64,000 bases of DNA from Saprospirales bacterium (GTDB lineage Bacteria > Bacteroidota > Bacteroidia > Chitinophagales > Saprospiraceae). The stretch is taken from assembly GCA_016711045.1 (NCBI GenBank), contig JADJTT010000001.1, forward strand, positions 496,001 to 560,000, given 5' to 3'. The notes under the pieces were generated by a model. That model saw nothing but the letters and a program-made list of their open reading frames with translations. It ran no database searches and was not told where the DNA came from. The stretch's first letter is position 1; each line of letters begins with the position of its first letter. Made by a program: the position numbers and the translations under genes. This document shows positions 7,933-15,875 of the stretch, in pieces.

Positions 7933-8022
7933 GAGACGCCATCTTTGAGCAGGTAGACGCCATCTTTCAGAGAGAGAGACGCCATCTTGAGCAGGTAGAG
8001 CAGGTAGACGCCATCTTTGATA
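7933..8022. repeat. Short direct repeats GACGCCATCTT
   Basis: Four copies of GACGCCATCTT start at 7935, 7956, 7978 and 8007, separated by variable GAGCAGGTA and GAGAGAGA filler (periods 21, 22 and 29). The array lies in the divergent region between the gene starting at 7887 (-) and the metalloprotease at 8192 (+). The copies could be protein binding sites or a slippage-prone microsatellite. Confidence 0.7.
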
Positions 8023-8191
8023 GGGCAATGACAATAATCATTGCATTTTCTACTATCAAGCCATACATTATTCCGAATTCAAGAAGACTGTTTACCTTTT
8101 TCGGAAAATACACACTCTATATTTTGGACCGCCTCCTTATTGCCGATCCCCATTGTGTATCCAGTATTTTATCACTCAAAAACCACTTATT

Positions 8192-10249
8192 ATGCATTCT
8201 ATTGTGTTCCCGAGGAAACTACGGCTTCTCTATTTCCTGTTCCTGTGCGTACCTCTTTTTTTCGCTTGTGAGCCACAGCAACCTACCGCCAAAGTAGAGC
8301 GATGTGGCTCTGCCGAGTATTTCCAGTATATGATGGACACTGACCCCGGCTTCTCCACTCGTAACGGACAGGTTGAAAACCTGATCAACGACTACTATAA
8401 CACCCTCGGTAAAGGGGAGGAAGCCTTGCGTGGCGGACGGGCACTTATTCCCGTTGTGGTACATATCCTGCACAATGGAGAAACAGACCCAACCAACGTG
8501 AGCGATGCACAGATACAAGGCCAGATCGATGTAATGAACGAAGATTTTCGACGCCTGAATGCCGACTTCAGTTCGGTGCCGGCAGATTTTTCCGCTATTG
8601 CAGGAGACAGCCGTATCGAGTTCCAGCTGGCACGACGCGACCCTAATTGCCAGGCAACCAATGGTATTACCAGGCAATTGGCCGGAAAAACTTTTTACAC
8701 CAGTACCCTAAACGATGCGAAATCTACCGCAGCAGGGGGCGTCGATCCATGGGATACCGACAAGTACCTCAACATCTGGGTCGTGCCCGATCTACGCAAA
8801 GGCAATGGTAGTGGTATCCTGGGTTATTCTTCCTTCCCTGCCGATGCCGCCAATGTACAAGGCTTTGTGGTGGAGTTCAATTTCTTTGGGGATTCGGGCA
8901 CAGGTACCTCCGATCCCAGCTTCGACCGCGGCCGCACCGCCGTACACGAATTTGGACACTTTTTCAACCTCAAACACATCTGGGGAGATGACCAAAATAA
9001 CAACACTACCTGTGAGTCGGCTTCCGAATGCGGGGGAACAGACTTTGTCGACGACACCCCCAACCAGGGGATTCCCACTTTCGGCACCCCCGGCTTCCCA
9101 ATGACCGACTGCTGCACCGGCACCAGTCCTGGTATTATGTTTATGAGCTTCATGGACTATGTCGACGACAGTGCCATGCTGATGTTCTCCCAAGGCCAGG
9201 CAGACCGCATGATCGCCTCGCTCTACACTACCAAAGCCAGCCTGATCGGATCCGACGGCCTTCTTCCTCCTCCCGAAACGGCTATTGCTGACCTCTACAT
9301 GCAGGATACGCCCGAAGATATCGGCAACGAGCCCAACAACGAATCAGACCGCTTCTATATCAGTGAAGACATTTGGATCCGGAACGACCACCTTGGGGTC
9401 ACCAACCAGGAGCACCAGAATCCGACTTATACGGCAGGTACGCCCCTGTATGTATACGTGCGCGTACGCAATCGCGGATGTGCAAGCGCTGCCACCGAAA
9501 ATGTGCGTTTATACTGGGCCAAAGCATCCACTGGATTGAGCTGGCCCTCCCCCTGGGACGGAAGCGCCAGTGTGGGCGGCGCTGTAATGGGCGGCTCGAT
9601 CGGCATGCAACCTACGGGGGCTGTGGCAGGTGGGGAATACACCGTACTGGAATACACCTGGAACAGCGTACCCAACCCGGCCGATTACGCCAGCTTTGGC
9701 GCCGACCAAACCCACTTCTGCCTCCTCGCACGGATCGGAGACGCCGGCGACATGACTACCCCGGAAACCAGCAATTTGGGGCAAAACGTGAAGAACAACA
9801 ACAACATCGCCTGGAAGAACGTCAACATCGCGGCATCTACCGGAGGAGGACGCGAGGCTTCCACTACAGTGGCCAATTACAGCAAAGCCGAAATGGTCGT
9901 CACCCTGCGTTTTGAAGACGTGCTGAAAGAGCACTCCGCTTTCGAATATGGTAATGTGTACGTCAAACTTGACCGGCGATTGCTCAAGCAGTGGCAGGCC
10001 AGCGGGGGTAAAGGTACCGATATCTCGGTGGAAGGCGATCTGGTGGTGGTACGGAAAGCAGGCGCCACCATGAGCGGCATCATGCTCAAACCCGGCGAAG
10101 TGTTTGCAGCTACGCTCATTTTCAAGGAAGGCCAAAAGCGGCTCGGTCCTTTTGTCTACTTTCTGGACCTTGTTCAATATAACGGAAGTCCTGCCCCAGC
10201 TAATGAAGTGGGTGGACAACGATTTTGGGTAAAAGTATGGAATCGATAA
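8192..10249 (+). CDS. M43 (pappalysin/cytophagalysin-like) metalloprotease lipoprotein
   Basis: A 685-residue protein from ATG 8192; a TTG at 8153 is in frame but lies outside the signal peptide. The N-terminus is a lipoprotein signal (hydrophobic run, then LFFAC as lipobox). Residues about 85-375 form an M43 zinc protease: H252-E253-x2-H256-x5-H262 (HEFGHFFNLKH), and the Met-turn SFMDYVDD downstream. The last 320 residues include a CARDB-like segment (YVYVRVRNRGCASAATENV) and further beta domains but no evident T9SS tail, so anchoring is by lipid. It probably degrades or processes extracellular protein. A hairpin follows at 10258-10296. Confidence 0.85.
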   Translation: MHSIVFPRKLRLLYFLFLCVPLFFACEPQQPTAKVERCGSAEYFQYMMDTDPGFSTRNGQVENLINDYYNTLGKGEEALRGGRALIPVVVHILHNGETDPTNVSDAQIQGQIDVMNEDFRRLNADFSSVPADFSAIAGDSRIEFQLARRDPNCQATNGITRQLAGKTFYTSTLNDAKSTAAGGVDPWDTDKYLNIWVVPDLRKGNGSGILGYSSFPADAANVQGFVVEFNFFGDSGTGTSDPSFDRGRTAVHEFGHFFNLKHIWGDDQNNNTTCESASECGGTDFVDDTPNQGIPTFGTPGFPMTDCCTGTSPGIMFMSFMDYVDDSAMLMFSQGQADRMIASLYTTKASLIGSDGLLPPPETAIADLYMQDTPEDIGNEPNNESDRFYISEDIWIRNDHLGVTNQEHQNPTYTAGTPLYVYVRVRNRGCASAATENVRLYWAKASTGLSWPSPWDGSASVGGAVMGGSIGMQPTGAVAGGEYTVLEYTWNSVPNPADYASFGADQTHFCLLARIGDAGDMTTPETSNLGQNVKNNNNIAWKNVNIAASTGGGREASTTVANYSKAEMVVTLRFEDVLKEHSAFEYGNVYVKLDRRLLKQWQASGGKGTDISVEGDLVVVRKAGATMSGIMLKPGEVFAATLIFKEGQKRLGPFVYFLDLVQYNGSPAPANEVGGQRFWVKVWNR

Positions 10250-10257
10250 AAAATTGT

Positions 10258-10296
10258 AATTTAGTACGGGCGGTTGTATACCGCTCGTACTAAATT
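10258..10296. other. Stable hairpin between the protease and VOC genes
   Basis: Arms of 17 bp (AATTTAGTACGGGCGGT and its complement, one mismatch) enclose a 5-base loop, ending 7 bases before the ATG at 10304. There is no T-run after it, so it is either a processed 3' end of the protease transcript or a leader hairpin that could mask translation of the VOC gene. Confidence 0.6.
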
Positions 10297-10303
10297 CAAC
10301 CTT

Positions 10304-10690
10304 ATGAAAACCCCACTTCAAAGCGCCGTATCCTGGTTTGAGATACCAGTGACCAATTTGGTCCGTGCCAAAAAATTTTATGAAACCATATTGGACGTTT
10401 CCTTCCAGGATCTCGACCTGGGCCCCAACCATAAAATGGCGCTTTTCCCGGCGGAGCCTGATGGCATCGGGGGCGCCTTAGCCCTTCAGAAAGACTTCTA
10501 TTTTCCCGGCAACCAAGGCCCTGTGGTTTACCTAAATGCCAATCCCGACCTTCAGTCCGTGCTCAACCGCATTGAAGGCGCCGGCGGCAAGATCACGATG
10601 CCCAAAAGGCAGATCTCTGAAGAAAATGGATTTATGGCTATTTTCGAAGATAGCGAAGGGAATCGGATTGCCCTGCATTCAATATCCTGA
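10304..10690 (+). CDS. VOC-family (glyoxalase/bleomycin-resistance fold) protein
   Basis: A 128-residue protein from ATG 10304. The paired beta-alpha-beta-beta-beta modules of the vicinal oxygen chelate fold are visible: the opening SWFEIPVTNLVRAKKFYETIL, the middle strand VVYLNANPDLQSVLNRIEGAGGKI, and the closing FMAIFEDSEGNRIALHS. It belongs to the small bacterial group often annotated as glyoxalase-like. Metal ligands are not fully evident, so an enzymatic reaction cannot be named. It is followed directly by the heptamer array at 10695-10796. Confidence 0.85.
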   Translation: MKTPLQSAVSWFEIPVTNLVRAKKFYETILDVSFQDLDLGPNHKMALFPAEPDGIGGALALQKDFYFPGNQGPVVYLNANPDLQSVLNRIEGAGGKITMPKRQISEENGFMAIFEDSEGNRIALHSIS

Positions 10691-10694
10691 CAAA

Positions 10695-10796
10695 CCAGTC
10701 ACCAGTATCCAGTATCCAGTCACCAGTCACCAGTATCCAGTATCCAGTCACCAGTATCCAGTCACCAGTATCCAGTATCCAGTATCCAGTATCCAG
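10695..10796. repeat. Two-state 7-bp tandem array (CCAGTCA / CCAGTAT)
   Basis: Fourteen consecutive 7-bp units plus CCAG, each CCAGTCA (S) or CCAGTAT (T), in the order S T T S S T T S T S T T T T. The array starts 5 bp after the VOC stop codon and ends 2 bp before the ATG at 10798, so it forms the whole leader of the next gene. The only differences are two-base changes at the end of the unit. Confidence 0.9.
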
Positions 10797-10797
10797 A

Positions 10798-11352
10798 ATG
10801 AACAACACCAATTATACGATTGAACTACTCATTGCCGGGATCAGTACGGCCCTTTGGATGGTACTCCTGACGATGGCCTTTTGGGGCAACTGGCTGATCG
10901 AATGGCTTCCAGGCATTGGAAATGAACTGGCTATTGTGTTAGTCCTTTTCCCTTTTGTATACATGATCGGGGTATTGATCGACCGGGTGTCGTCAGGCCT
11001 TTTCGGACCAATGGAGGACAAACTTCAGAAAAACTATTTTCCGGACAGGGATGCCTATAAAATGGCCCGTTCCATTACCTACACCCGGCATGAAGCCCTG
11101 ATCAAGCTGTTTGAATACAATATCGTCCGCATTCGCATCTGCCGCAACTGGTGTCTGAACGGAGTACTGATTCTATTTGCCTGGATCATCCTTCTTTTCT
11201 CTGTACACTCGCCCGTGCTGCCGGAACATCGCCTCGGCGTATTTTTTTTCTCCCTTCTTTTCCTCGCCAGTTCAATTGTTGCTTCCTATCTGGGGTTAAA
11301 AAAACTGATCCGGAAGGATTTGGACTATCTGAAAATTCAGAGTGAGATATAG
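10798..11352 (+). CDS. Four-helix membrane protein of unknown function
   Basis: A 184-residue protein with four hydrophobic segments at about residues 8-28, 42-62, 121-139 and 147-167, and a charged cytosolic loop between the second and third. No family was recognised. The ATG is placed 2 bp after the heptamer array, so there is no room for a normal ribosome-binding site other than the repeat itself. The 3' end overlaps the convergent epimerase gene by 16 bp. Confidence 0.65.
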   Translation: MNNTNYTIELLIAGISTALWMVLLTMAFWGNWLIEWLPGIGNELAIVLVLFPFVYMIGVLIDRVSSGLFGPMEDKLQKNYFPDRDAYKMARSITYTRHEALIKLFEYNIVRIRICRNWCLNGVLILFAWIILLFSVHSPVLPEHRLGVFFFSLLFLASSIVASYLGLKKLIRKDLDYLKIQSEI

Positions 11353-12293
11353 GATTCAAATGTTTCCTTAGAGGTCTTGCGGGGTAGAAAGCCAAACTCT
11401 TCCTTTAATCGCCGGTTGTCGAGCACAGGTCGAAATTGGAGGAAGAGCATTTGCTCCGGGCCATAAGGAGAAATGCGAAGCGCGTGCAGCACTTGCAGCA
11501 GTATCCGAAAAAGGCCCGGAGGTATAGCGCGATAGGGCTTGCCCATGAGTATTGCCAACTGGCTGGCAGGAATGGCCCCATCCCCTGCCACGTTAAATAT
11601 CCCGGTAACAGGGGAAAACACCGCATGCCGAAAACAGGCCGCCGCATCCTCATCCCAAATAAATACAAAAGGACTGTCATAGCCTTTTACGCCGAGCATG
11701 CTTTTTCGGTGAAAAAGTCGGGTGATAAGGTTATCGGTTGTCGTACCCAATACGGTACTGAGACGCAAAATTATTTGCTCCAACTCAGGATGACTTTCCC
11801 GGTAGCTGCCAAGCATTTCCTCCACCTGCCGCTTGTGGTCGGAATAAGCGAAGATGGCGTTGCCCCGCAAAGGGTGCGCCTCCGTCAGCCAGTCGGGGTT
11901 GTCGGCGTGGTAGCCGTATGCTGCTCCGCTCGAACTCACGATCAGGCGACGTACTCCGGCGTGCAGACAGGCTTCGACGACATTTCGAGTTCCCTCCACA
12001 TCGATCTGGTATTGTACATTCCTCGGCATACTGTGCGAATCGATCACAGCCGCCAGATGAATTACGGTAGAGGGGTTGTATTGATCCATCAATGTCTTTA
12101 GACGCGTTGCATCGCGGATATCGGCTACTTCGTAATCAATGCCTTCCAGGCGTTGGTCTTCCGGCACTTCCCGGATATCCGTACTGATCAAGCGTGCTAT
12201 TTTACCAGCCGACAAATCTTCAGCGAGCTGTCTCAATACGATGCGGCCCAGGTAGCCGGCGCCGCCAGTAAGGAAGATGATGGGAGGAGCCAA
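11337..12293 (-). CDS. NAD-dependent epimerase/dehydratase (extended SDR)
   Basis: A 318-residue extended short-chain dehydrogenase. The NAD-binding TGGAGYLG lies at residues 9-16; the catalytic lysine region is represented by YSDHKRQVEEML (YxxxK as Y151-x3-K form), preceded by the SSSGAAYGYH serine segment. It ends with the C-terminal substrate-binding lobe. The likely start is TTG 12293, since no ATG precedes the GXXGXXG motif. Relatives act on nucleotide sugars, but the exact substrate is not evident. Its leader holds AT-rich TTTTTAGTT-type repeats, and the double hairpin at 12419-12497 lies upstream. Confidence 0.85.
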   Translation of the reverse strand: MAPPIIFLTGGAGYLGRIVLRQLAEDLSAGKIARLISTDIREVPEDQRLEGIDYEVADIRDATRLKTLMDQYNPSTVIHLAAVIDSHSMPRNVQYQIDVEGTRNVVEACLHAGVRRLIVSSSGAAYGYHADNPDWLTEAHPLRGNAIFAYSDHKRQVEEMLGSYRESHPELEQIILRLSTVLGTTTDNLITRLFHRKSMLGVKGYDSPFVFIWDEDAAACFRHAVFSPVTGIFNVAGDGAIPASQLAILMGKPYRAIPPGLFRILLQVLHALRISPYGPEQMLFLQFRPVLDNRRLKEEFGFLPRKTSKETFESYISL

Positions 12294-12300
12294 TTGGAGG

Positions 12301-12335
12301 AGTTTTTAGTTTTTAGTTCTTAATTTTTAGTTCTT
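12301..12335. repeat. AT-rich short tandem repeat in epimerase leader
   Basis: Copies of TTTTTAGTT and TTCTTAATT alternate for 35 bp just upstream of the TTG start of the epimerase. This is another unit-repeat leader, like those at 10695-10796 and 47258-47333. Confidence 0.6.
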
Positions 12336-12418
12336 GGCTTTGGGGGAAAGTATTCTACTGCTAAAGGTACGCACCCTCCAAAATAATTTATTTCTAGTGG
12401 ACTTTAAACAAAAAGAAA

Positions 12419-12497
12419 TCCGGATAAAGGGGGAGCGCCTGAGGCACTCCCCCTTTATCCGGAGTGATCACCGCCTCTGGCAGCGGTGATCACTCCG
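12419..12497. repeat. Overlapping double-hairpin element between divergent genes
   Basis: The first hairpin spans 12419-12463 (about 20-bp arms beginning TCCGGATAAAGGGGGAG, 3-base loop, one internal mismatch). The second spans 12460-12497 (15-bp arms CGGAGTGATCACCGC). The last four bases of the first right arm are also the first bases of the second left arm. A third small stem (AGTGCTT-AAA-AAGCACT) follows at 12505-12521. The element lies between divergent promoters, so it cannot be a conventional terminator for either annotated gene. Confidence 0.8.
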
Positions 12498-12592
12498 AAC
12501 TTTTAGTGCTTAAAAAGCACTATTATATCTTGGAGGAGATAAACTCCTGGATGCAGCCGGGATTGATTTGGTGGGAGAAAAGTTTTTTTATA

Positions 12593-12628
12593 TAAATTTG
12601 TACCGACCGGTCTGTTTGACTATATTTG
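12593..12628 (+). promoter_or_regulatory. tetR promoter and autoregulatory operator
   Basis: TAAATTTG at 12593-12600 fits the Bacteroidota -7 box TAnnTTTG. The near-perfect palindrome ACCGACCGGTCTGT at 12602-12615, with GACCGGTC core, sits at the expected start of transcription and is typical of TetR-family operators. A second box TATATTTG lies at 12621-12628, with TTTG at 12597-12600 as its -33 element; its transcript would be nearly leaderless. Confidence 0.6.
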
Positions 12629-12632
12629 TACT

Positions 12633-13214
12633 ATGAACCAGAAGCACGACCGAGAAAAAGTACTGCGTTCAGGTCTCCACCTCTTCTGCTCAAAGGGTTA
12701 TAACAACCTTGGGGTGGATGAGATTTGCAAGACAACCGGTATGACCAAAGGCGCTTTTTATCATGCATTTGAGGATAAAGAGAATTTCCTCCTCGAAGCT
12801 ATTTCCACGTATGGACAGAATCAGGTGCGCTACATACATGGCAAATTGGACAGTACCGGCGAGGTAAAAGCGATCGACCGGCTAAAGAACTTTTATCTCC
12901 GCATGCTGGAGTACCAGCCCGAGGTCAATTATATGGGCTGCATGATCAACAACATGATGTCAGAACTGGGGGCGATCAATGAATTAGTGGGGAAAGCCAC
13001 TTCCATCGAGTTCGCCAGATTTGTCGAAGCCATTGAGCCCACTGTGAAAGAAGCCCAACAGGATGGAGACCTGACGCCTCATATCAGCTCCGAAAAAATG
13101 ACGGAACTAATACACACTACCTTCTACGGAACGCTGACCAGAGCCAAAAGCCTGAGTAGCGCTGAAAAAGGGATTGAAACTATGCATCTTCTATTTCAGA
13201 CCTTAAGCCGGTAG
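12633..13214 (+). CDS. TetR/AcrR-family transcriptional regulator
   Basis: A 193-residue regulator. Residues 8-54 are the TetR DNA-binding domain, with the usual helix-turn-helix (VDEICKTTGMTKGAFYHAFEDKENFLLEAI). The C-terminal part is the ligand-binding helical domain of the type seen in TetR proteins next to oxidoreductases. The operator at 12602-12615 suggests autoregulation. A terminator at 13227-13254 separates it from the SDR gene 68 bp downstream, but the two genes face the same way and the SDR is a likely target. Confidence 0.88.
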   Translation: MNQKHDREKVLRSGLHLFCSKGYNNLGVDEICKTTGMTKGAFYHAFEDKENFLLEAISTYGQNQVRYIHGKLDSTGEVKAIDRLKNFYLRMLEYQPEVNYMGCMINNMMSELGAINELVGKATSIEFARFVEAIEPTVKEAQQDGDLTPHISSEKMTELIHTTFYGTLTRAKSLSSAEKGIETMHLLFQTLSR

Positions 13215-13226
13215 GAAGAGCATACA

Positions 13227-13254
13227 AAAGCCCGCCGTGCGGCGGCGGGCTTTT
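13227..13254 (+). terminator. Rho-independent terminator after tetR
   Basis: Twelve-bp arms AAAAGCCCGCCG and CGGCGGGCTTTT with a 4-base loop, followed by TTTTGTT, 12 bp after the tetR stop codon. Confidence 0.8.
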
Positions 13255-13282
13255 GTTAAAAATCAACCATAAATAAATCAGC

Positions 13283-14089
13283 ATGAATGCATTCAAAGAA
13301 AAATACGGACAATACGCCGTAATCACCGGAGGCACTTCCGGGATCGGGAAAGCCCTTGCAGGCGAGATCGCGAAAAGAGGCGTTGACCTGGTCTTGGTAG
13401 CCAGAGGCAGCGATGAACTGGCGCAAACGGCTCAATCGCTCCACACGCAATACGGCGTAGACGTCAAGACCATCGTCGCAGACCTTTCCAATTCGGAGGG
13501 AGTGGAGAAAATTCTTCGCGAAACAGACGCCCTCGAAATCGGGTTATTTGTTCCCGCCGCCGGGTTTGAAACCAACGGCCTGTTTTCCAAAACAGACATC
13601 CAAAAGGAATTGATGGTATTGCAGGTCAATGTGGTCTCCACGCTTGCCCTCACCCACCACTACGCAAAAAAAATGGTGGATCGAAAAAGGGGTGGCATAC
13701 TCCTTGTGTCGAGTCTGTCCGGGCACATGCCCAATCCGTATTTTGCCAATTATGCAGGCGCCAAAGCGTACGTGCTCAACCTGGGACTTTCCCTGCATGG
13801 AGAGCTGAAAAGAAAAGGGGTAGACGTAAGTGTCCTCTCTCCTGGCCTCACTAATACCCCGATGGCCAAAAACACGGGAGTAGACTGGGCCAAAACGCCC
13901 ATGACCCGGATGGAAGCGAGCAAAGTGGCTGAAATCGCCATTAGCCAGCTCGGCAAAAAAGTATCCATTGTGCCCGGTCGGATGAACAAGATGATGGCCT
14001 TCATGGCCAAGTACATGACGCCTTTTTCGCTGGGAACTAAAATGAATGAAAAGATGATGCGCGGCGCTATCCCGGCGGGGAATATGTAA
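13283..14089 (+). CDS. Short-chain dehydrogenase/reductase
   Basis: A 268-residue classical SDR. The cofactor motif TGGTSGIG lies at residues 13-20, the VSSLSG serine segment near 140, and YAGAK (YxxxK) near 155. The position usually NNAG reads PAAG here. It belongs to the group that reduces ketones or long-chain acyl compounds, but the substrate is not evident. It lies between a TetR and an AraC regulator, which suggests an inducible detoxification or fatty-acid-type reaction. Confidence 0.88.
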   Translation: MNAFKEKYGQYAVITGGTSGIGKALAGEIAKRGVDLVLVARGSDELAQTAQSLHTQYGVDVKTIVADLSNSEGVEKILRETDALEIGLFVPAAGFETNGLFSKTDIQKELMVLQVNVVSTLALTHHYAKKMVDRKRGGILLVSSLSGHMPNPYFANYAGAKAYVLNLGLSLHGELKRKGVDVSVLSPGLTNTPMAKNTGVDWAKTPMTRMEASKVAEIAISQLGKKVSIVPGRMNKMMAFMAKYMTPFSLGTKMNEKMMRGAIPAGNM

Positions 14090-14105
14090 GGCATAGAAAA
14101 GTTAT

Positions 14106-14948
14106 ATGGAACGACTGGTATTCGAACGTCGAAAATACGGTAAAGAACTCCTGATCGACGCCTGTAATGTCGAAGAACTGGATATCGTCAACGATACGCT
14201 GGTCTTGTCTTTCTACACCATTATTCTTCTGGAAAAAGCAACAGGGCTTTATCATCTGGACACGGAAACCATCCCGTTACAAGACCACACTATCCTTTTC
14301 GTCAAACCGGGGCAGTTCAATAAGGTGGGCGGAGCGCATTTTGTGCGCGGGCACTTCCTGTTTTTTGAGGGGGACTTTCTAGACGAATTTTTCAACGACA
14401 AGAACTTCATCTACAAATTCGGTTTCTACCACAGTCCCGAGACGCCTTCGGTGTTGCGTCTCGGTCTGTCGGAATTTGCGAAATACGATTCGATTGCAGC
14501 TGAGATCAGGGAGGAGATCCGGCACTTGTCGGCCGACAGCCACCACGTGCTGCGCTCCCTGATCTATTACTTGCTGGTGCGGCTCAACCAACACTACGGG
14601 AAATTTTACGGAAGCTCCCCCGACACGATCATGGAGCCCCGGGTGTTGCAATTCATCAAGCTGTTGGAGCGGGAGATCCGAACGACACAAACCGTACAGG
14701 CGTATGCCGACCGACTTCAGATCAGCCGGGTGTACCTCAACCAACTGTGTCAAAAAAATTTCTCAAAACCCTCCATTCAGGTCATCCGCGAATACCTGCT
14801 TTCCGAGATAAAGAAAGAAATTAAGTTTTCCGAAAAAGACCTCTCCGAAATCGCTTACGATTTCAATTTCTCCGCTCCATCCCACTTTACTCGTTTTTTC
14901 AAGCAGATGGCCAACCTAACCCCCCAGCAATACCGCGAGGGGTCTTAG
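14106..14948 (+). CDS. AraC-family transcriptional regulator
   Basis: A 280-residue regulator starting 16 bp after the SDR stop codon. The N-terminal half is a cupin-like sensor region; the C-terminal 90 residues hold the two helix-turn-helix motifs of AraC proteins (AYADRLQISRVYLNQLCQ, then LSEIAYDFNFSAPSHFTRFFKQ). It is probably co-transcribed with the SDR gene and may act on it or on a remote target. The inducer is not evident. Confidence 0.88.
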   Translation: MERLVFERRKYGKELLIDACNVEELDIVNDTLVLSFYTIILLEKATGLYHLDTETIPLQDHTILFVKPGQFNKVGGAHFVRGHFLFFEGDFLDEFFNDKNFIYKFGFYHSPETPSVLRLGLSEFAKYDSIAAEIREEIRHLSADSHHVLRSLIYYLLVRLNQHYGKFYGSSPDTIMEPRVLQFIKLLEREIRTTQTVQAYADRLQISRVYLNQLCQKNFSKPSIQVIREYLLSEIKKEIKFSEKDLSEIAYDFNFSAPSHFTRFFKQMANLTPQQYREGS

Positions 14949-15059
14949 ACTTCGTGCTGTTATCAAATTGGTAAGTCTGTTTTCAAAAGGGTAAAAGTTT
15001 CGCACCCCGTCAACTACATCTTTGCAGCATCATTTTTAATCATTAAACACATTAAAAAA

Positions 15060-15860
15060 ATGAAGCTTGCACCATTTGCATTTATTGGACTCTTACTCTT
15101 GACCGTCTCCTGTTTTCAAAGCTGCGAAGACAAAGAAGGCTGCACCGACCCAAAGGCCTCAAACTACAACGCAGAAGCTTTGGACGACGATGGCACCTGC
15201 ACATTTGACAAAACTGACGACATTGTGGAAATAGCTATCCGCCAGGTCAAGACAGGTCAGGAAAGCGCGTTTGAAACCGCCCGGGCCAATTTCATCAGCC
15301 TGCTCACCCAGCAGGATTACGTTTACAACGATCGCGAGTACGGGTCTTTCTACCACTTCAACCCTGCCCAGGATACCGCCCGGCAGGTATTTATCGGCAT
15401 GACCCAATACGAAGACCTGGAAACCTTCCAGGAAGTAGGCAATGAACTCGGGGCCTCTGCTGAAGCCGCTGCTTTTTTCAGCACTTTCGACATGCTGGCC
15501 TTTACAGCCATGAAGCCCATTAAAGCTGGCACGGCGGTTGAACTGACCCAGGTAGCCAGGTCAGGCCAGATCCTGGAAGTAGCGGTGCGCGACCTGTCGC
15601 TGTACTCCAACTTTGACCAGGCCGATTACGAAGCCAAGCGCGATGCCTTCCTCGCCGTTTTGGCCCAACAGCCAGGTCGCGTTGCTGAATACCAGTGGCA
15701 GTCGGTGCTCGATCCAAATTTGGTCATTGGCATGACGGTATACGAGAGTCAGCAGGCCTTTTTCCAGATCGGTTCTAATCCTGAATTTCTTGGCAATCCT
15801 GATGTAGTGGCATTTTTTACTGCTTATCCGCCCACGATGGGGGCGAGGTTTGTACCGTGA
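15060..15860 (+). CDS. Lipoprotein with two dimeric alpha/beta-barrel domains
   Basis: A 266-residue protein with a lipoprotein signal (LLLLTVSC as lipobox). After it comes one Cys-rich acidic repeat of the form CTDPKASNYNAEALDDDGTC, common in exported Bacteroidota proteins and probably calcium-binding. Two similar about 95-residue halves follow (IVEIAIRQVKTGQESAFETAR and ILEVAVRDLSLYSNFDQADYEAKR), each resembling an antibiotic-biosynthesis-monooxygenase-like ferredoxin fold. It is thus a periplasmic or surface protein with a tandem barrel; the ligand is unknown. Confidence 0.7.
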   Translation: MKLAPFAFIGLLLLTVSCFQSCEDKEGCTDPKASNYNAEALDDDGTCTFDKTDDIVEIAIRQVKTGQESAFETARANFISLLTQQDYVYNDREYGSFYHFNPAQDTARQVFIGMTQYEDLETFQEVGNELGASAEAAAFFSTFDMLAFTAMKPIKAGTAVELTQVARSGQILEVAVRDLSLYSNFDQADYEAKRDAFLAVLAQQPGRVAEYQWQSVLDPNLVIGMTVYESQQAFFQIGSNPEFLGNPDVVAFFTAYPPTMGARFVP

Positions 15861-15875
15861 TAAAATAACAGGCAT

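Noticed and set aside
10536..10823. ORF of 95 residues with repeated VTSIQYPVSS
   Set aside because: It is a read-through of the VOC gene in another frame into the CCAGTCA/CCAGTAT array; the repeat only gives the look of a low-complexity protein.
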